From contig JAITHN010000152.1 in NCBI GenBank assembly GCA_031279745.1, positions 1 to 6,093 of the forward strand: DNA of 6,093 nucleotides, given 5' to 3'. Source of the DNA: Streptococcaceae bacterium (GTDB lineage Bacteria; Bacillota; Bacilli; Lactobacillales; Streptococcaceae). Position 1 is the first letter of the stretch. Each line of letters starts with the position of its first letter. Shown in pieces: positions 1 through 5,854 of this stretch. The translations under genes were made by a program, and so were the position numbers. The notes under the pieces are model-generated. The model searched no databases. It saw only the letters and a program-made list of their open reading frames with translations, and was not told the origin of the DNA.

Positions 1-956
1 GTTTCATCAATCCAAAATCCAGATGTATGAAGTGCTTCATCATATCCTGAGACTTTACCCTCCCCATTTTTCGCCATTTCTAAAGCAGCTTCTCCAGGTG
101 TGTCTGTCGCAATCTCAAATAAAACTTGAGGGGCAACTTGCACGTATTCGCTTGAGAAGTAGAAACGGTCAACGAAACCTGAGTTTGGGAAGCGGAAGTT
201 ATTCAATCGTTCAATCCAATATTGAAGACCTTCAAAGGTAGGAATACGAAGGGCGAGGTGATGAATATTTCCATATCCCTGCCATGCTTGTTCGAGATCT
301 GGTTCATGCTGAATGACAACCCCAGCGCCATTTCCGCCTTCAGCCACTTCATAAAGGGTTTGATTCCCCTCCTCGCTGACTTTTCTAAATCCAAGAACAT
401 CACTCATGACCAAGTCCATATGCTCCATGTTGGCTGCTTTCACGGTCAATGTTCCAAGACCAATGATTCCATGTGCTTTATCTACATTCGACTTCGTCCA
501 AGTGACTCCGCCTTTCACACCCGTGTTTTTTTCGTCACTCAAAATGCGGTAGTACTGCTCATCAAAATCTTCAAAATCAAATGCTTTTTTTCCAAAGAAA
601 TCATAGACTTCTCCGTGCGAGACATGAAAAGAATCTAAACGTTCCAACCAATAATCAACGGATGCATCCGATGGAACACGGAAACTCACGCGGTCGATAT
701 TATTCGTTCCTTTTGTTCCTTTAGGAATATTTGGAAAATCAAAGAACGTCATATCTGTTCCTGCATTTCCGTCTTCATCTGTAAAATAAAGATGGAAGGT
801 TTCATAATCATCTTGGTTTACTGTTTTTTTGGCTAAACGTAACCCTAAAATGTCCGTCATAAAATCATAAATTTTTTGAGCAGAACTCGTAATTGCGGTT
901 ACATGGTGAATTCCCCCAAGTGTAAAACGCTCATCAATGCTAAAATCAACTGTCAT
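1..956 (-). CDS. Ring-cleaving dioxygenase, two-domain VOC/glyoxalase family (MhqO/MhqA-like), C-terminus cut by window edge
   Basis: The frame is open from ATG (954-956) to the left edge: 318 codons with no stop, so only a short C-terminal tail is missing (relatives are roughly 310-330 residues). GGAGG at 963-967 sits correctly before the ATG. Two VOC modules are visible. The first, about residues 13-140, begins GGIHHVTAIT (His17/His18) and continues with LGLRLAKKTVNQDD, a strong family hallmark. The second, about 162-290, contains GNIHHLALRIP (His232/His233) and VLFEIATDTPG (Glu281); these His and Glu residues are the expected metal ligands of type I extradiol-type enzymes. B. subtilis MhqA/MhqO relatives act in the cytoplasm and are linked to quinone and catechol stress under the repressor MhqR; I see no MhqR-like operator here. 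It lies 70 bp downstream of exoA on the same strand. The family is secure; the substrate is inferred. Confidence 0.9.
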   Translation of the reverse strand, partial: MTVDFSIDERFTLGGIHHVTAITSSAQKIYDFMTDILGLRLAKKTVNQDDYETFHLYFTDEDGNAGTDMTFFDFPNIPKGTKGTNNIDRVSFRVPSDASVDYWLERLDSFHVSHGEVYDFFGKKAFDFEDFDEQYYRILSDEKNTGVKGGVTWTKSNVDKAHGIIGLGTLTVKAANMEHMDLVMSDVLGFRKVSEEGNQTLYEVAEGGNGAGVVIQHEPDLEQAWQGYGNIHHLALRIPTFEGLQYWIERLNNFRFPNSGFVDRFYFSSEYVQVAPQVLFEIATDTPGEAALEMAKNGEGKVSGYDEALHTSGFWIDE

Positions 957-977
957 GGTACGCCTCCATAAAATTTT

Positions 978-983
978 ATTATA
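978..983 (-). promoter_or_regulatory. Possible -10 element for the dioxygenase gene
   Basis: On the minus strand the AT-rich gap between exoA and the dioxygenase contains a perfect TATAAT, 22 bases before the start codon. No good -35 hexamer lies 16-18 bases further upstream, and the gene could also be reached by read-through from exoA because I see no terminator hairpin between them. This is a weak call. Confidence 0.3.
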
Positions 984-1026
984 AATTTAGTCTACTTTGT
1001 TTTATTTTTTTTGTAAAAAGAAACAC

Positions 1027-1788
1027 TTAAGCCTCAACACTTAGAGTTAGGCCGACGGGACAATGGTCACTTCCCATTACATCAGAATAGATGACGGCAT
1101 CTTCAATCTTTTCTTTCAAACTATCGCTTGTTAAAAAATAGTCGATTCTCCAACCGGCATTGGTTTTCCTCGCATTAAATTGATAGCTCCACCAAGAATA
1201 CGCGCCTTCTTTTTCTGGATAGAGATAACGGAAAGTATCAGTGAAACCTGAATCTAACAAGGCGCTGAATTTCGCTCTTTCTTCAGGTGTGAATCCTGCA
1301 TTTTTCTGATTCGTTTTCCAGTTTTTTAAATCGATATTTTGATGTGCAACGTTTAAATCTCCACAAAGAATAACAGGTTTACGTTTTTCCAATGTCTTTA
1401 AGAAAGTAAGGAAATCATCCTCCCAAAGCTGGCGATATTCTAATCTGGATAAATCTCGCTTGGTGTTAGGGGTATAACAAGCAACGAAGTAGAAGTTTTG
1501 AAACTCTAGCGTTAGCACTCGCCCTTCATGGTCATGTTCTTCAATGCCTATTCCTTTCGTAACTTGGATGGGTTCGATCCTTGACCAGACCGCCACACCA
1601 GAATAGCCTTTTTTCTCTGCGTAATTCCAATAATCAAAATAACCTGGAAAATCAATGTCGATTTGCCCCTCCTGCAGTTTGGTTTCTTGAACCGCCATGA
1701 TGTCTGCATCGAATTCTTTAAAAATGTCTTCAAATCCTTTTTTTTGAACTGCTCTTAAGCCGTTTACATTCCATGAAATTAGCTTCAT
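1027..1788 (-). CDS. exoA: Exonuclease III-family AP endonuclease ExoA
   Basis: This cytoplasmic base-excision-repair enzyme cleaves DNA 5' to abasic sites and usually has 3'-5' exonuclease or 3'-repair activity. With the start at ATG 1786-1788 it has 253 residues, the usual length for Bacillus ExoA. That start is chosen because AGGAGG (1795-1800) lies six bases upstream and the protein then begins with the canonical MKLISWNVNGLRA; a longer frame adding 12 residues would place the ribosome binding site inside the coding region. Family motifs in order: Asn7 in SWNVNG, Glu35 in QETKLQ (metal), ACYTPN, CGDLNVAH (Asp144, Asn146), NAGFTPEER, WRIDYFLTSD and the terminal SDHCPV (Asp241, His242, catalytic pair). 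All key residues are intact. It is divergent from the GIY-YIG gene. Confidence 0.97.
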   Translation of the reverse strand: MKLISWNVNGLRAVQKKGFEDIFKEFDADIMAVQETKLQEGQIDIDFPGYFDYWNYAEKKGYSGVAVWSRIEPIQVTKGIGIEEHDHEGRVLTLEFQNFYFVACYTPNTKRDLSRLEYRQLWEDDFLTFLKTLEKRKPVILCGDLNVAHQNIDLKNWKTNQKNAGFTPEERAKFSALLDSGFTDTFRYLYPEKEGAYSWWSYQFNARKTNAGWRIDYFLTSDSLKEKIEDAVIYSDVMGSDHCPVGLTLSVEA

Positions 1789-1812
1789 AATCATCCTCCT
1801 GTACATATAGGT

Positions 1813-1818
1813 ATCATA
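1813..1818 (-). promoter_or_regulatory. Possible -10 element for exoA
   Basis: The minus strand reads TATGAT about 24 bases before the exoA start codon and just before its AGGAGG. The hexamer 17 bases upstream, GCGAAA, is a poor -35. The call rests on position and on the -10 match only. Confidence 0.35.
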
Positions 1819-1890
1819 TCTCAAAATCGGAAAACTTTCGCTTTAAAGGTCTGGCATGTCGTGATATCAAATTGAAGGAGGGGTGTTTTA

Positions 1891-1953
1891 GTGCGAGGCT
1901 CTCGTTTTAAAGTTCGAGTGTCTCGTTTTTTAGCACGAGACTCTCGTTTTAAG
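1891..1953 (+). repeat. Three tandem 21-bp units with internal CGAG...CTCG palindromes
   Basis: The units are 1891-1911, 1912-1932 and 1933-1953. Each contains the core CGAGNNTCTCGTTTT: the CGA, TCTCGT and TTT parts are identical in all three, while the first triplet, two bases in the middle and the last triplet vary. Within each unit CGAG and CTCG form an inverted repeat with a three-base centre (GCT, TGT, ACT), so each unit could be a two-fold symmetric protein site or a small hairpin. It lies between the divergent exoA and GIY-YIG genes. Confidence 0.85.
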
Positions 1954-2013
1954 GAAATGTTCAAATCCTTCACTTTTAACAAACGGAAGGGGGCTATTCA
2001 GAATTCACGATAG
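1891..2013 (+). CDS. Putative 40-residue Arg-rich heptapeptide-repeat peptide
   Basis: I do not recognise this as a characterised gene. A GTG at 1891 is preceded by AAGGAGG (1875-1881) with a nine-base spacer, a very good Bacillota translation start, and the frame runs 40 codons to TAG at 2011-2013. The first 21 residues are three in-frame heptads: VRGSRFK, VRVSRFL and ARDSRFK. The tail, residues 22-40, is basic (KSFTFNKRKG) and ends QNSR. The peptide is strongly cationic, with no signal peptide or convincing transmembrane stretch. Repeat length equals a multiple of three, and the differences between units fall in heptad positions 1, 3 and 7, leaving SRF and the preceding Arg constant. Alternatively it is non-coding repeat DNA that happens to be open, since one frame of a 21-bp repeat easily stays open. 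No promoter is evident. Confidence 0.3.
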   Translation: MRGSRFKVRVSRFLARDSRFKEMFKSFTFNKRKGAIQNSR

Positions 2014-2070
2014 CTTCGCAAGAATGTGTAATACGGAATAGATTTGAAAAAAGGAATCGCTGAACGGCAT

Positions 2071-2103
2071 TCCCATAGCTGTATTCCCAGAGCAGCAATG
2101 GGA
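2071..2103. repeat. Imperfect inverted repeat, 11-bp arms
   Basis: Arms TCCCATAGCTG (2071-2081) and CAGCAATGGGA (2093-2103) are reverse complements apart from one A-A mismatch, with an 11-base centre. The centre repeats ATTCCCA, which also occurs at the left arm (2069-2075 and 2083-2089). No T-run follows on either side, so it is not a simple intrinsic terminator. The adjoining bases 2014-2070 and 2104-2151 show nothing else I can name. Confidence 0.6.
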
Positions 2104-2151
2104 GTGATACGAATTGAATTTGAAATAAATCTGCTATGGAAGCAAAAACGC

Positions 2152-2170
2152 ACCTATACTATGTATAGGT
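2152..2170. promoter_or_regulatory. Perfect 19-bp palindrome, possible operator/-10 region of the GIY-YIG gene
   Basis: ACCTATAC (2152-2159) and GTATAGGT (2163-2170) are exact reverse complements around TAT. The left arm includes TATACT (2155-2160), a good -10 hexamer for transcription to the right, about 70 bases before the ATG, although no good -35 sits at 17 bp. A dimeric regulator binding here would cover that -10. Palindrome: directly visible; operator role: inferred. Confidence 0.5.
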
Positions 2171-2200
2171 ACAATCCCTTGCTATCTCAAGGAATTGTAC
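2169..2200 (+). promoter_or_regulatory. Leader hairpin just upstream of the GIY-YIG ribosome binding site
   Basis: GTACAAT (2169-2175) pairs with ATTGTAC (2194-2200). Past one C-A mismatch, CCTTG (2177-2181) pairs with CAAGG (2188-2192), giving a near 13-bp stem with a six-base loop. No U-run follows, so it is not an intrinsic terminator. It ends 15 bases before the AAGGAG ribosome binding site (2216-2221) and shares two bases with the preceding palindrome, so the two may act together. A stem in the 5' UTR could affect RNA stability or translation. Confidence 0.5.
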
Positions 2201-2227
2201 ACCTAAAAGGACGATAAGGAGTAAGAA

Positions 2228-3226
2228 ATGGCGACAGCGAAAATCATTGAGCTCTTACTTGAGGATGGAAATTTGGACGGGTTGCTCACTGTGCAAGACA
2301 GTACTTGGAATGGCACCATGTTCGTTTCGTCAAGAGAAAGTACTCATCAACTATTCCAAAAAAAGGAAACCAATTATTGGGGAATTTACCTCTTATTATC
2401 GGAGTCGGAAGTCTATATCGGTCAAGCTTCCGAATTGCAAACGAGGGTGAAACAACACGATAAAACGAAAGACTTTTGGGTGAAATGTATTCTTTTCACG
2501 ACAAAGGATAATTCCTTAAGCAGTAGTGCTTTAGATTACATCGAGTCAGAGTTGATTGAAAAAGCGAAAACAGTCGGAAAACTTCATATTGAAAACAAAC
2601 AAAAAGGGAATAGAACGAATGCTTCTCTATCAGAAAAAGTAAAATCTAATCTTTATATTGAGAATGCCCTTTTTCTACTTGAACTCATTGGGATTACGGT
2701 GTTTAAGCAGGAAAAGCGAAAAGATACAAGGAGGGAACAAAGTACAGCAGGAGTTTTTCTGCAAGCTCAGACGCAAGCTCAACTGCAAGTACAGCCGCAA
2801 GCTCAACTGAAAGCTCAGCCGCAATCTCAACTGCAAGTACAGCCGCAATCTCAACTGCAAGCTCAGCCGCAGTTTCAAGGCACACCAGCGCCAACGGCGT
2901 CGGAAACGATTCAAGAAAGGAAGTTTTTTATTGAATTAAGTGATGGTTTTCACTATCAAGGACGAAACCATAAAGATACTTATCTTCGAACAATTGAGCA
3001 TCTGTCCAAAACTTATCCTGAAAATTATAAAGAAGTGAAGAGCACACTAAAAATGAAGAGGGGGCGCTTACATATTACTCAGCATCAAATCTTGTCAAAA
3101 ACAGGGAGTAAGCTCTACAAACAAATTTACAATGGTGATTTTGTTTTTTCCAATCAAAGTGCAGAATCTTTAAAATCGAATTTACAAGTCTACTTAGAAA
3201 AGTTCGGAATCAAGAGAGTACGATAA
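2228..3226 (+). CDS. GIY-YIG nuclease-family protein with Gln-rich repeat linker and DUF4357-like C-terminal domain
   Basis: The protein has 332 residues; AAGGAG (2216-2221) lies six bases before the ATG. The N-terminal part carries a GIY-YIG core at about residues 48-120: GIY at 52-54, YIG at 63-65, Arg73 in TRVKQH, and Glu106 in ALDYIESELI as the probable metal-binding catalytic residue. The following IENKQKGN...LSE segment and a hydrophobic ENALFLLELIGITVF stretch (145-159) match a GIY-YIG subgroup that I know with a C-terminal DUF4357 domain; residues 232-332, beginning FFIELSDGFHYQG, fit that domain. Between them, residues 179-218 are ten QxQx tetrapeptides. Such proteins are predicted cytoplasmic DNA-acting enzymes, sometimes near restriction systems. 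Here no methylase, restriction or mobile-element gene is adjacent, so the role is open: repair, defence or DNA processing. It appears to be transcribed alone, with a terminator after it. Confidence 0.82.
   Translation: MATAKIIELLLEDGNLDGLLTVQDSTWNGTMFVSSRESTHQLFQKKETNYWGIYLLLSESEVYIGQASELQTRVKQHDKTKDFWVKCILFTTKDNSLSSSALDYIESELIEKAKTVGKLHIENKQKGNRTNASLSEKVKSNLYIENALFLLELIGITVFKQEKRKDTRREQSTAGVFLQAQTQAQLQVQPQAQLKAQPQSQLQVQPQSQLQAQPQFQGTPAPTASETIQERKFFIELSDGFHYQGRNHKDTYLRTIEHLSKTYPENYKEVKSTLKMKRGRLHITQHQILSKTGSKLYKQIYNGDFVFSNQSAESLKSNLQVYLEKFGIKRVR
2762..2881 (+). repeat. Ten 12-bp in-frame tandem units encoding QxQx
   Basis: Residues 179-218 are QAQT, QAQL, QVQP, QAQL, KAQP, QSQL, QVQP, QSQL, QAQP and QFQG. 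The fourth position alternates strictly Leu/Pro over 183-214, so the real period is 24 bp (eight residues) repeated four times, flanked by partial units. Most Gln codons are CAA or CAG and the DNA is nearly repetitive (CAAGCTCAACTG and CAAGTACAGCCG recur), indicating recent slippage or duplication. It is likely a flexible, disordered linker. Confidence 0.93.
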
Positions 3227-3280
3227 GCAGTGTCTTTAACCGCAGATGTTTTGTGGAACACATAGCATAGAACTTCCTAG

Positions 3281-3320
3281 CCTTAAATCCTCTTAGCAGG
3301 TTTAAGGTCTTTTGGTTTTT
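3281..3320 (+). terminator. Intrinsic terminator after the GIY-YIG gene
   Basis: CCTTAAA (3281-3287) pairs with TTTAAGG (3301-3307). CCT (3289-3291) extends the stem with AGG (3298-3300) past a bulged T, leaving a six-base loop. The stem is followed by a T-rich tract, TCTTTTGGTTTTT, to 3320. It lies 55 bases after the stop codon. Confidence 0.7.
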
Positions 3321-3336
3321 AGGGCAGTCAAAAAAA

Positions 3337-3364
3337 GTGGACACATGATCAAGGGGAACCGTCT
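3337..3364. repeat. REP-like fragment
   Basis: The segment carries GTGGACAC and, eight bases on, AGGGGAACCGTCT. It resembles the GGGACAC / AAGGGGAACCGTCCC type of palindromic repeat that is common in Bacillota intergenic regions and is associated with Y1 (REP-type) transposases. Only one degenerate arm is present. This is recognition from memory, not a database match. Confidence 0.35.
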
Positions 3365-3378
3365 GAAAAAAACAAGCA

Positions 3379-3407
3379 TTGAAAAAAAAGCCAAAAACAA
3401 GTAAGAT
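3379..3407 (+). promoter_or_regulatory. Probable sigma-A promoter of the ABC-F gene
   Basis: TTGAAA (3379-3384) and TAAGAT (3402-3407) are separated by exactly 17 bases, and the -10 lies about 30 bases before the TTG start. The -35 is a five-of-six match and the -10 four of six, in an A-rich setting where such matches can arise by chance. Confidence 0.45.
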
Positions 3408-3437
3408 ATGTTGAAAAAAAATTTTTGGAGTGTCTGA

Positions 3438-4991
3438 TTGAGTATTTTAAATGTAAAGAATTTGAGTCATGGTTTTGGAGACCGTGCAATTTTTGAAGAT
3501 GTGAATTTCCGCTTGTTAAAGGGAGAACATATTGGATTCGTGGGGGCAAACGGAGAGGGAAAATCAACCTTCATGAATATCATTACGGGTTCCCTTTTGC
3601 CCGATGAAGGAAAAGTGATTTGGTCGAAGCATCATCGTGTGGGCTATATGGATCAACATGCAGTGCTTGAAAAAGGGAAAACGACCAGGACTTCATTAAG
3701 TGATGCGTTCAAACATCTCTATGATGCGGAGGCTGAAATGAATGACCTTTACAATCGTATGGGTGAAATGGATGCTGATGAGATGAATGAAGCGCTCGAA
3801 CGTACGGCTGAGCTTCAAGACACATTGGATCATAGTGATTTTTACATGATTGATGTGAAAGTAGATGAATTGGCCCAAGGACTTGGTTTGACAGATTTGC
3901 TAGAAAAAGATGTCTCCGACCTTTCAGGGGGACAGCGAACAAAGATTCTTCTAGGCAAATTACTCCTAGAGAAGCCAGACATTCTCTTGCTTGACGAGCC
4001 GACCAACTATTTAGATGAGGATCATATTGAGTGGTTGAAAACCTACCTTCAGAATTATGAAAATGCATTTATTCTGATTTCCCATGATGTTCCATTTATG
4101 AACAGCGTCATCAACATTATTTATCATGTAAATAGTTTAAACATTGACCGCTATGTTGGCGATTATTACGAATTTGAGCGCCGTTATGAAGAAAAGAAGA
4201 AGCAACTAGAATCCCTTTACAATGCACAAATGGCGGAAGCAGTGAAATTGAAAGACTTTATAGCCAAGAAAAAAGCGAATGTTGCGACAAGTGGACAGGC
4301 AAAATCTCGACAAAAGAAATTGGAGAAGATGGAGATTGTCGAAAAAATTCAAGAGAAACCAAAGCCTAAATTCGATTTCCTTCTTTCGAGAACGAGTGGA
4401 AAGCTAATTGTTGAGGCGAAGGATATGGTGATTGGTTATGAGGAGCCGCTTTCTTCGCCAATCAACTTGCTTATTGAACGAGGGGCGAAAGTAGCGTTTA
4501 TCGGGTCAAATGGGATTGGGAAATCGACTCTTCTTAAGAGTTTGATAGGAGAAATCCCAGCGCTTTCGGGATGCGTGGAAAAAGGCGAGTTTCAAGAAAT
4601 CGGATATTTCGAGCAGGAAATCAAAAATCCGAGTCAAAAAACCTGTCTGGAAGATTTTTGGGATGAATTTCCTTCGTGGAATCAAGCAGAAGTACGAGCA
4701 GCGTTGGCACGCTGTGGCCTTGGCGTGAAACAGATTGAAAGTCGTGTCTACGTTCTTAGCGGAGGAGAACAGGCGAAACTGCGTTTAGGAAAGTTGATGA
4801 ATCATGAGTCGAACATCTTAATCTTGGATGAGCCGACCAATCACTTGGATGTGGATGCAAAGACTGAGTTAAGGCGTGCGCTTCAAGAGTATAAAGGAAC
4901 CGTGATTATGGTTTCTCACGAACCGGAATTCTATGAAAGAATCGCTTCAGAAATTATCAACTGCGAAGATTGGACAACCAAGGTGCTGTAA
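3438..4991 (+). CDS. yfmM: ABC-F family ATPase, YfmM/YbiT subgroup
   Basis: This is a soluble twin-ABC protein of 517 residues, like B. subtilis YfmM, with no membrane segments. ABC-F proteins bind the ribosomal E site and relieve stalled or drug-inhibited ribosomes; the specific task of this subgroup is less well defined. NBD1 has Walker A GANGEGKST (36-44), signature LSGGQ (162-166), Walker B LLLDEP (183-188) and H-loop SHD (215-217). A basic helical linker, about 243-310 (KKK and RQKKLEKME), is the interaction motif between the domains. NBD2 has GSNGIGKST (356-364), LSGGE (440-444), LILDEP (461-466) and SHE (493-495). All ATPase residues are present. The start is TTG at 3438, supported by GGAG (3427-3430) seven bases upstream and by the conserved beginning SILNVKNLS. 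It carries its own probable promoter and converges on the universal stress gene. A resistance role is not indicated by sequence alone. Confidence 0.93.
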   Translation: MSILNVKNLSHGFGDRAIFEDVNFRLLKGEHIGFVGANGEGKSTFMNIITGSLLPDEGKVIWSKHHRVGYMDQHAVLEKGKTTRTSLSDAFKHLYDAEAEMNDLYNRMGEMDADEMNEALERTAELQDTLDHSDFYMIDVKVDELAQGLGLTDLLEKDVSDLSGGQRTKILLGKLLLEKPDILLLDEPTNYLDEDHIEWLKTYLQNYENAFILISHDVPFMNSVINIIYHVNSLNIDRYVGDYYEFERRYEEKKKQLESLYNAQMAEAVKLKDFIAKKKANVATSGQAKSRQKKLEKMEIVEKIQEKPKPKFDFLLSRTSGKLIVEAKDMVIGYEEPLSSPINLLIERGAKVAFIGSNGIGKSTLLKSLIGEIPALSGCVEKGEFQEIGYFEQEIKNPSQKTCLEDFWDEFPSWNQAEVRAALARCGLGVKQIESRVYVLSGGEQAKLRLGKLMNHESNILILDEPTNHLDVDAKTELRRALQEYKGTVIMVSHEPEFYERIASEIINCEDWTTKVL

Positions 4992-5120
4992 TTTTTGAAC
5001 TGGCGTAACAAGCTCAAAATGGATTGAAGGGTCCCGAGGCGTTGTCATTTTGCTTACAAGTCGTAGTAAAAAGATTGCTCTGAGCGGTTTATGAAAGTTC
5101 ATTTGTAGTTAATGCGTAAC

Positions 5121-5148
5121 AAAAAAACGACGTAACGTCGTTTTTTTT
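5121..5148. terminator. Bidirectional intrinsic terminator between yfmM and the stress protein gene
   Basis: A7 (5121-5127), CGACG (5128-5132), loop TAA, CGTCG (5136-5140) and T8 (5141-5148) give a perfect hairpin with a T-run on both strands. It lies between the converging stop codons: 130 bases after yfmM and immediately after the stress protein gene. Bases 4992-5120 hold nothing else I can identify. Confidence 0.93.
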
Positions 5149-5156
5149 GTTTAATT

Positions 5157-5627
5157 TTAATCTGTTTCAATTTTAGTTTGATTGTCGAGTTCCGTTCGAA
5201 CGATTAAGACGTCGCATGGTGCATGACGAATAACGTACTCGGACACACTTCCGACAAAGAGACGTTCAACTGCATTCAGTCCGGTCGCTCCCAATAAAAT
5301 TAGGTCTACCTTGGAGTTTTTAGGAATCGTTGTCCCAAGCATTGATTTAGGATTTCCGTACTCTACAATAGTTTGGACGTTTGCAACTCCGTTTTTTTCT
5401 GCTTCAGCTTTAAGCTCGTCTAATGTTTTTTGCGCCATCTCTTGAGACTGCTCGATTGCAACATTTTCATAAACAGAAACAGTTTGAAAAGCTCTTGTAT
5501 CCACAACGTGCGCTAGGATAAGTAGCCCATCGTTTCTTTTTGCGACATTCACCGCTTTTTCAAATGCAATTCTGGATTCTTTGGAGCCGTCAACGGCTGC
5601 GAGTATTGTTTGATAAGTTTGTAGCAT
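5157..5627 (-). CDS. Universal stress protein, UspA family, ATP-binding type
   Basis: With the start at ATG 5625-5627 the protein has 156 residues, one complete Usp domain. This start is preferred because GGGAG on the minus strand lies eight bases before it. The alternative ATG two codons earlier is too close to that site, and a further GTG start would include the ribosome binding site in the coding region. The fold begins YQTILAAVDGS (Asp13 at the nucleotide site), has LILAHVVD (36-43), and carries the ATP-binding signature G-2x-G-9x-G-S at 113-127 (GATG...GSVS), then HAPCDVLIVR. UspA-type proteins are cytoplasmic dimers induced by starvation and stress; client and signal here are unknown. 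It is transcribed away from the rrn operon and ends at the shared terminator. Confidence 0.93.
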   Translation of the reverse strand: MLQTYQTILAAVDGSKESRIAFEKAVNVAKRNDGLLILAHVVDTRAFQTVSVYENVAIEQSQEMAQKTLDELKAEAEKNGVANVQTIVEYGNPKSMLGTTIPKNSKVDLILLGATGLNAVERLFVGSVSEYVIRHAPCDVLIVRTELDNQTKIETD

Positions 5628-5665
5628 AGACATCTCTCCCTTCACAAATTATTTTACCGCAACCC

Positions 5666-5677
5666 TCCATTAATGGA
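5666..5677. promoter_or_regulatory. 12-bp perfect palindrome upstream of the stress protein gene
   Basis: TCCATTAATGGA is an exact palindrome, 39 bases upstream of the chosen start. A TAAAAT-like -10 (about 5651-5656, minus strand) would lie between it and the gene, with a weak TTTCCA as -35 overlapping the palindrome. It may be an operator, but short palindromes occur by chance. The rest of 5678-5734 is AT-rich with no recognisable sigma-B promoter. Confidence 0.3.
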
Positions 5678-5765
5678 AAAAGATAACCAAAAGATAGGAT
5701 AAAAAGATTGTTTTCCAGATGAACACCTCTCGATAAAAAAACTTTAAAATTTGAAACAAAAATCC

Positions 5766-5794
5766 TTGCAAACTTTTTTTCTACATGGTAAATT
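5766..5794 (+). promoter_or_regulatory. rRNA operon promoter P1
   Basis: TTGCAA (5766-5771), a 17-base spacer and TAAATT (5789-5794), preceded by an A/T-rich stretch at 5735-5765 that could serve as an UP element. The base seven positions after the -10 is G (5801), the initiating base typical of growth-rate and stringently controlled Bacillus rRNA promoters. The -10 is only a four-of-six match, so the call leans on the tandem layout with P2. Confidence 0.6.
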
Positions 5795-5854
5795 AACAAA
5801 GTCGCTTGAGACGGAAACGAAAAAAACGATGGATTTCAACGGATTTCTCGCTGA

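Noticed and set aside
23..638. Plus-strand open frames opposite the dioxygenase
   Set aside because: They overlap a long minus-strand frame with clear VOC motifs and show no family features or convincing ribosome binding sites.
1891..1953. CRISPR or iteron origin
   Set aside because: Three direct units of 21 bp without spacers, and no replication initiator or cas gene nearby.
2071..2200. Riboswitch or T-box leader
   Set aside because: No T-box sequence, no conserved aptamer core that I recognise, and no terminator with a U-run before the GIY-YIG gene.
2762..2881. CRISPR-like array
   Set aside because: Units are 12/24 bp, contiguous and in frame within a protein; there are no spacers.
2675..2914. 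Minus-strand open frames rich in Leu/Arg or Ala/Val/Glu opposite the Gln repeat
   Set aside because: They are artefacts of the 12-bp repeat read on the opposite strand; the periodicity is explained by the plus-strand QxQx linker.
3349..4068. Minus-strand frames across the start and first domain of yfmM
   Set aside because: They lie antisense to conserved ABC motifs and have no recognisable content.
3438..4991. Antibiotic-resistance ABC-F (Msr/Vga/OptrA type)
   Set aside because: The sequence fits the housekeeping YfmM/YbiT subgroup; nothing specific to a resistance subgroup is visible.
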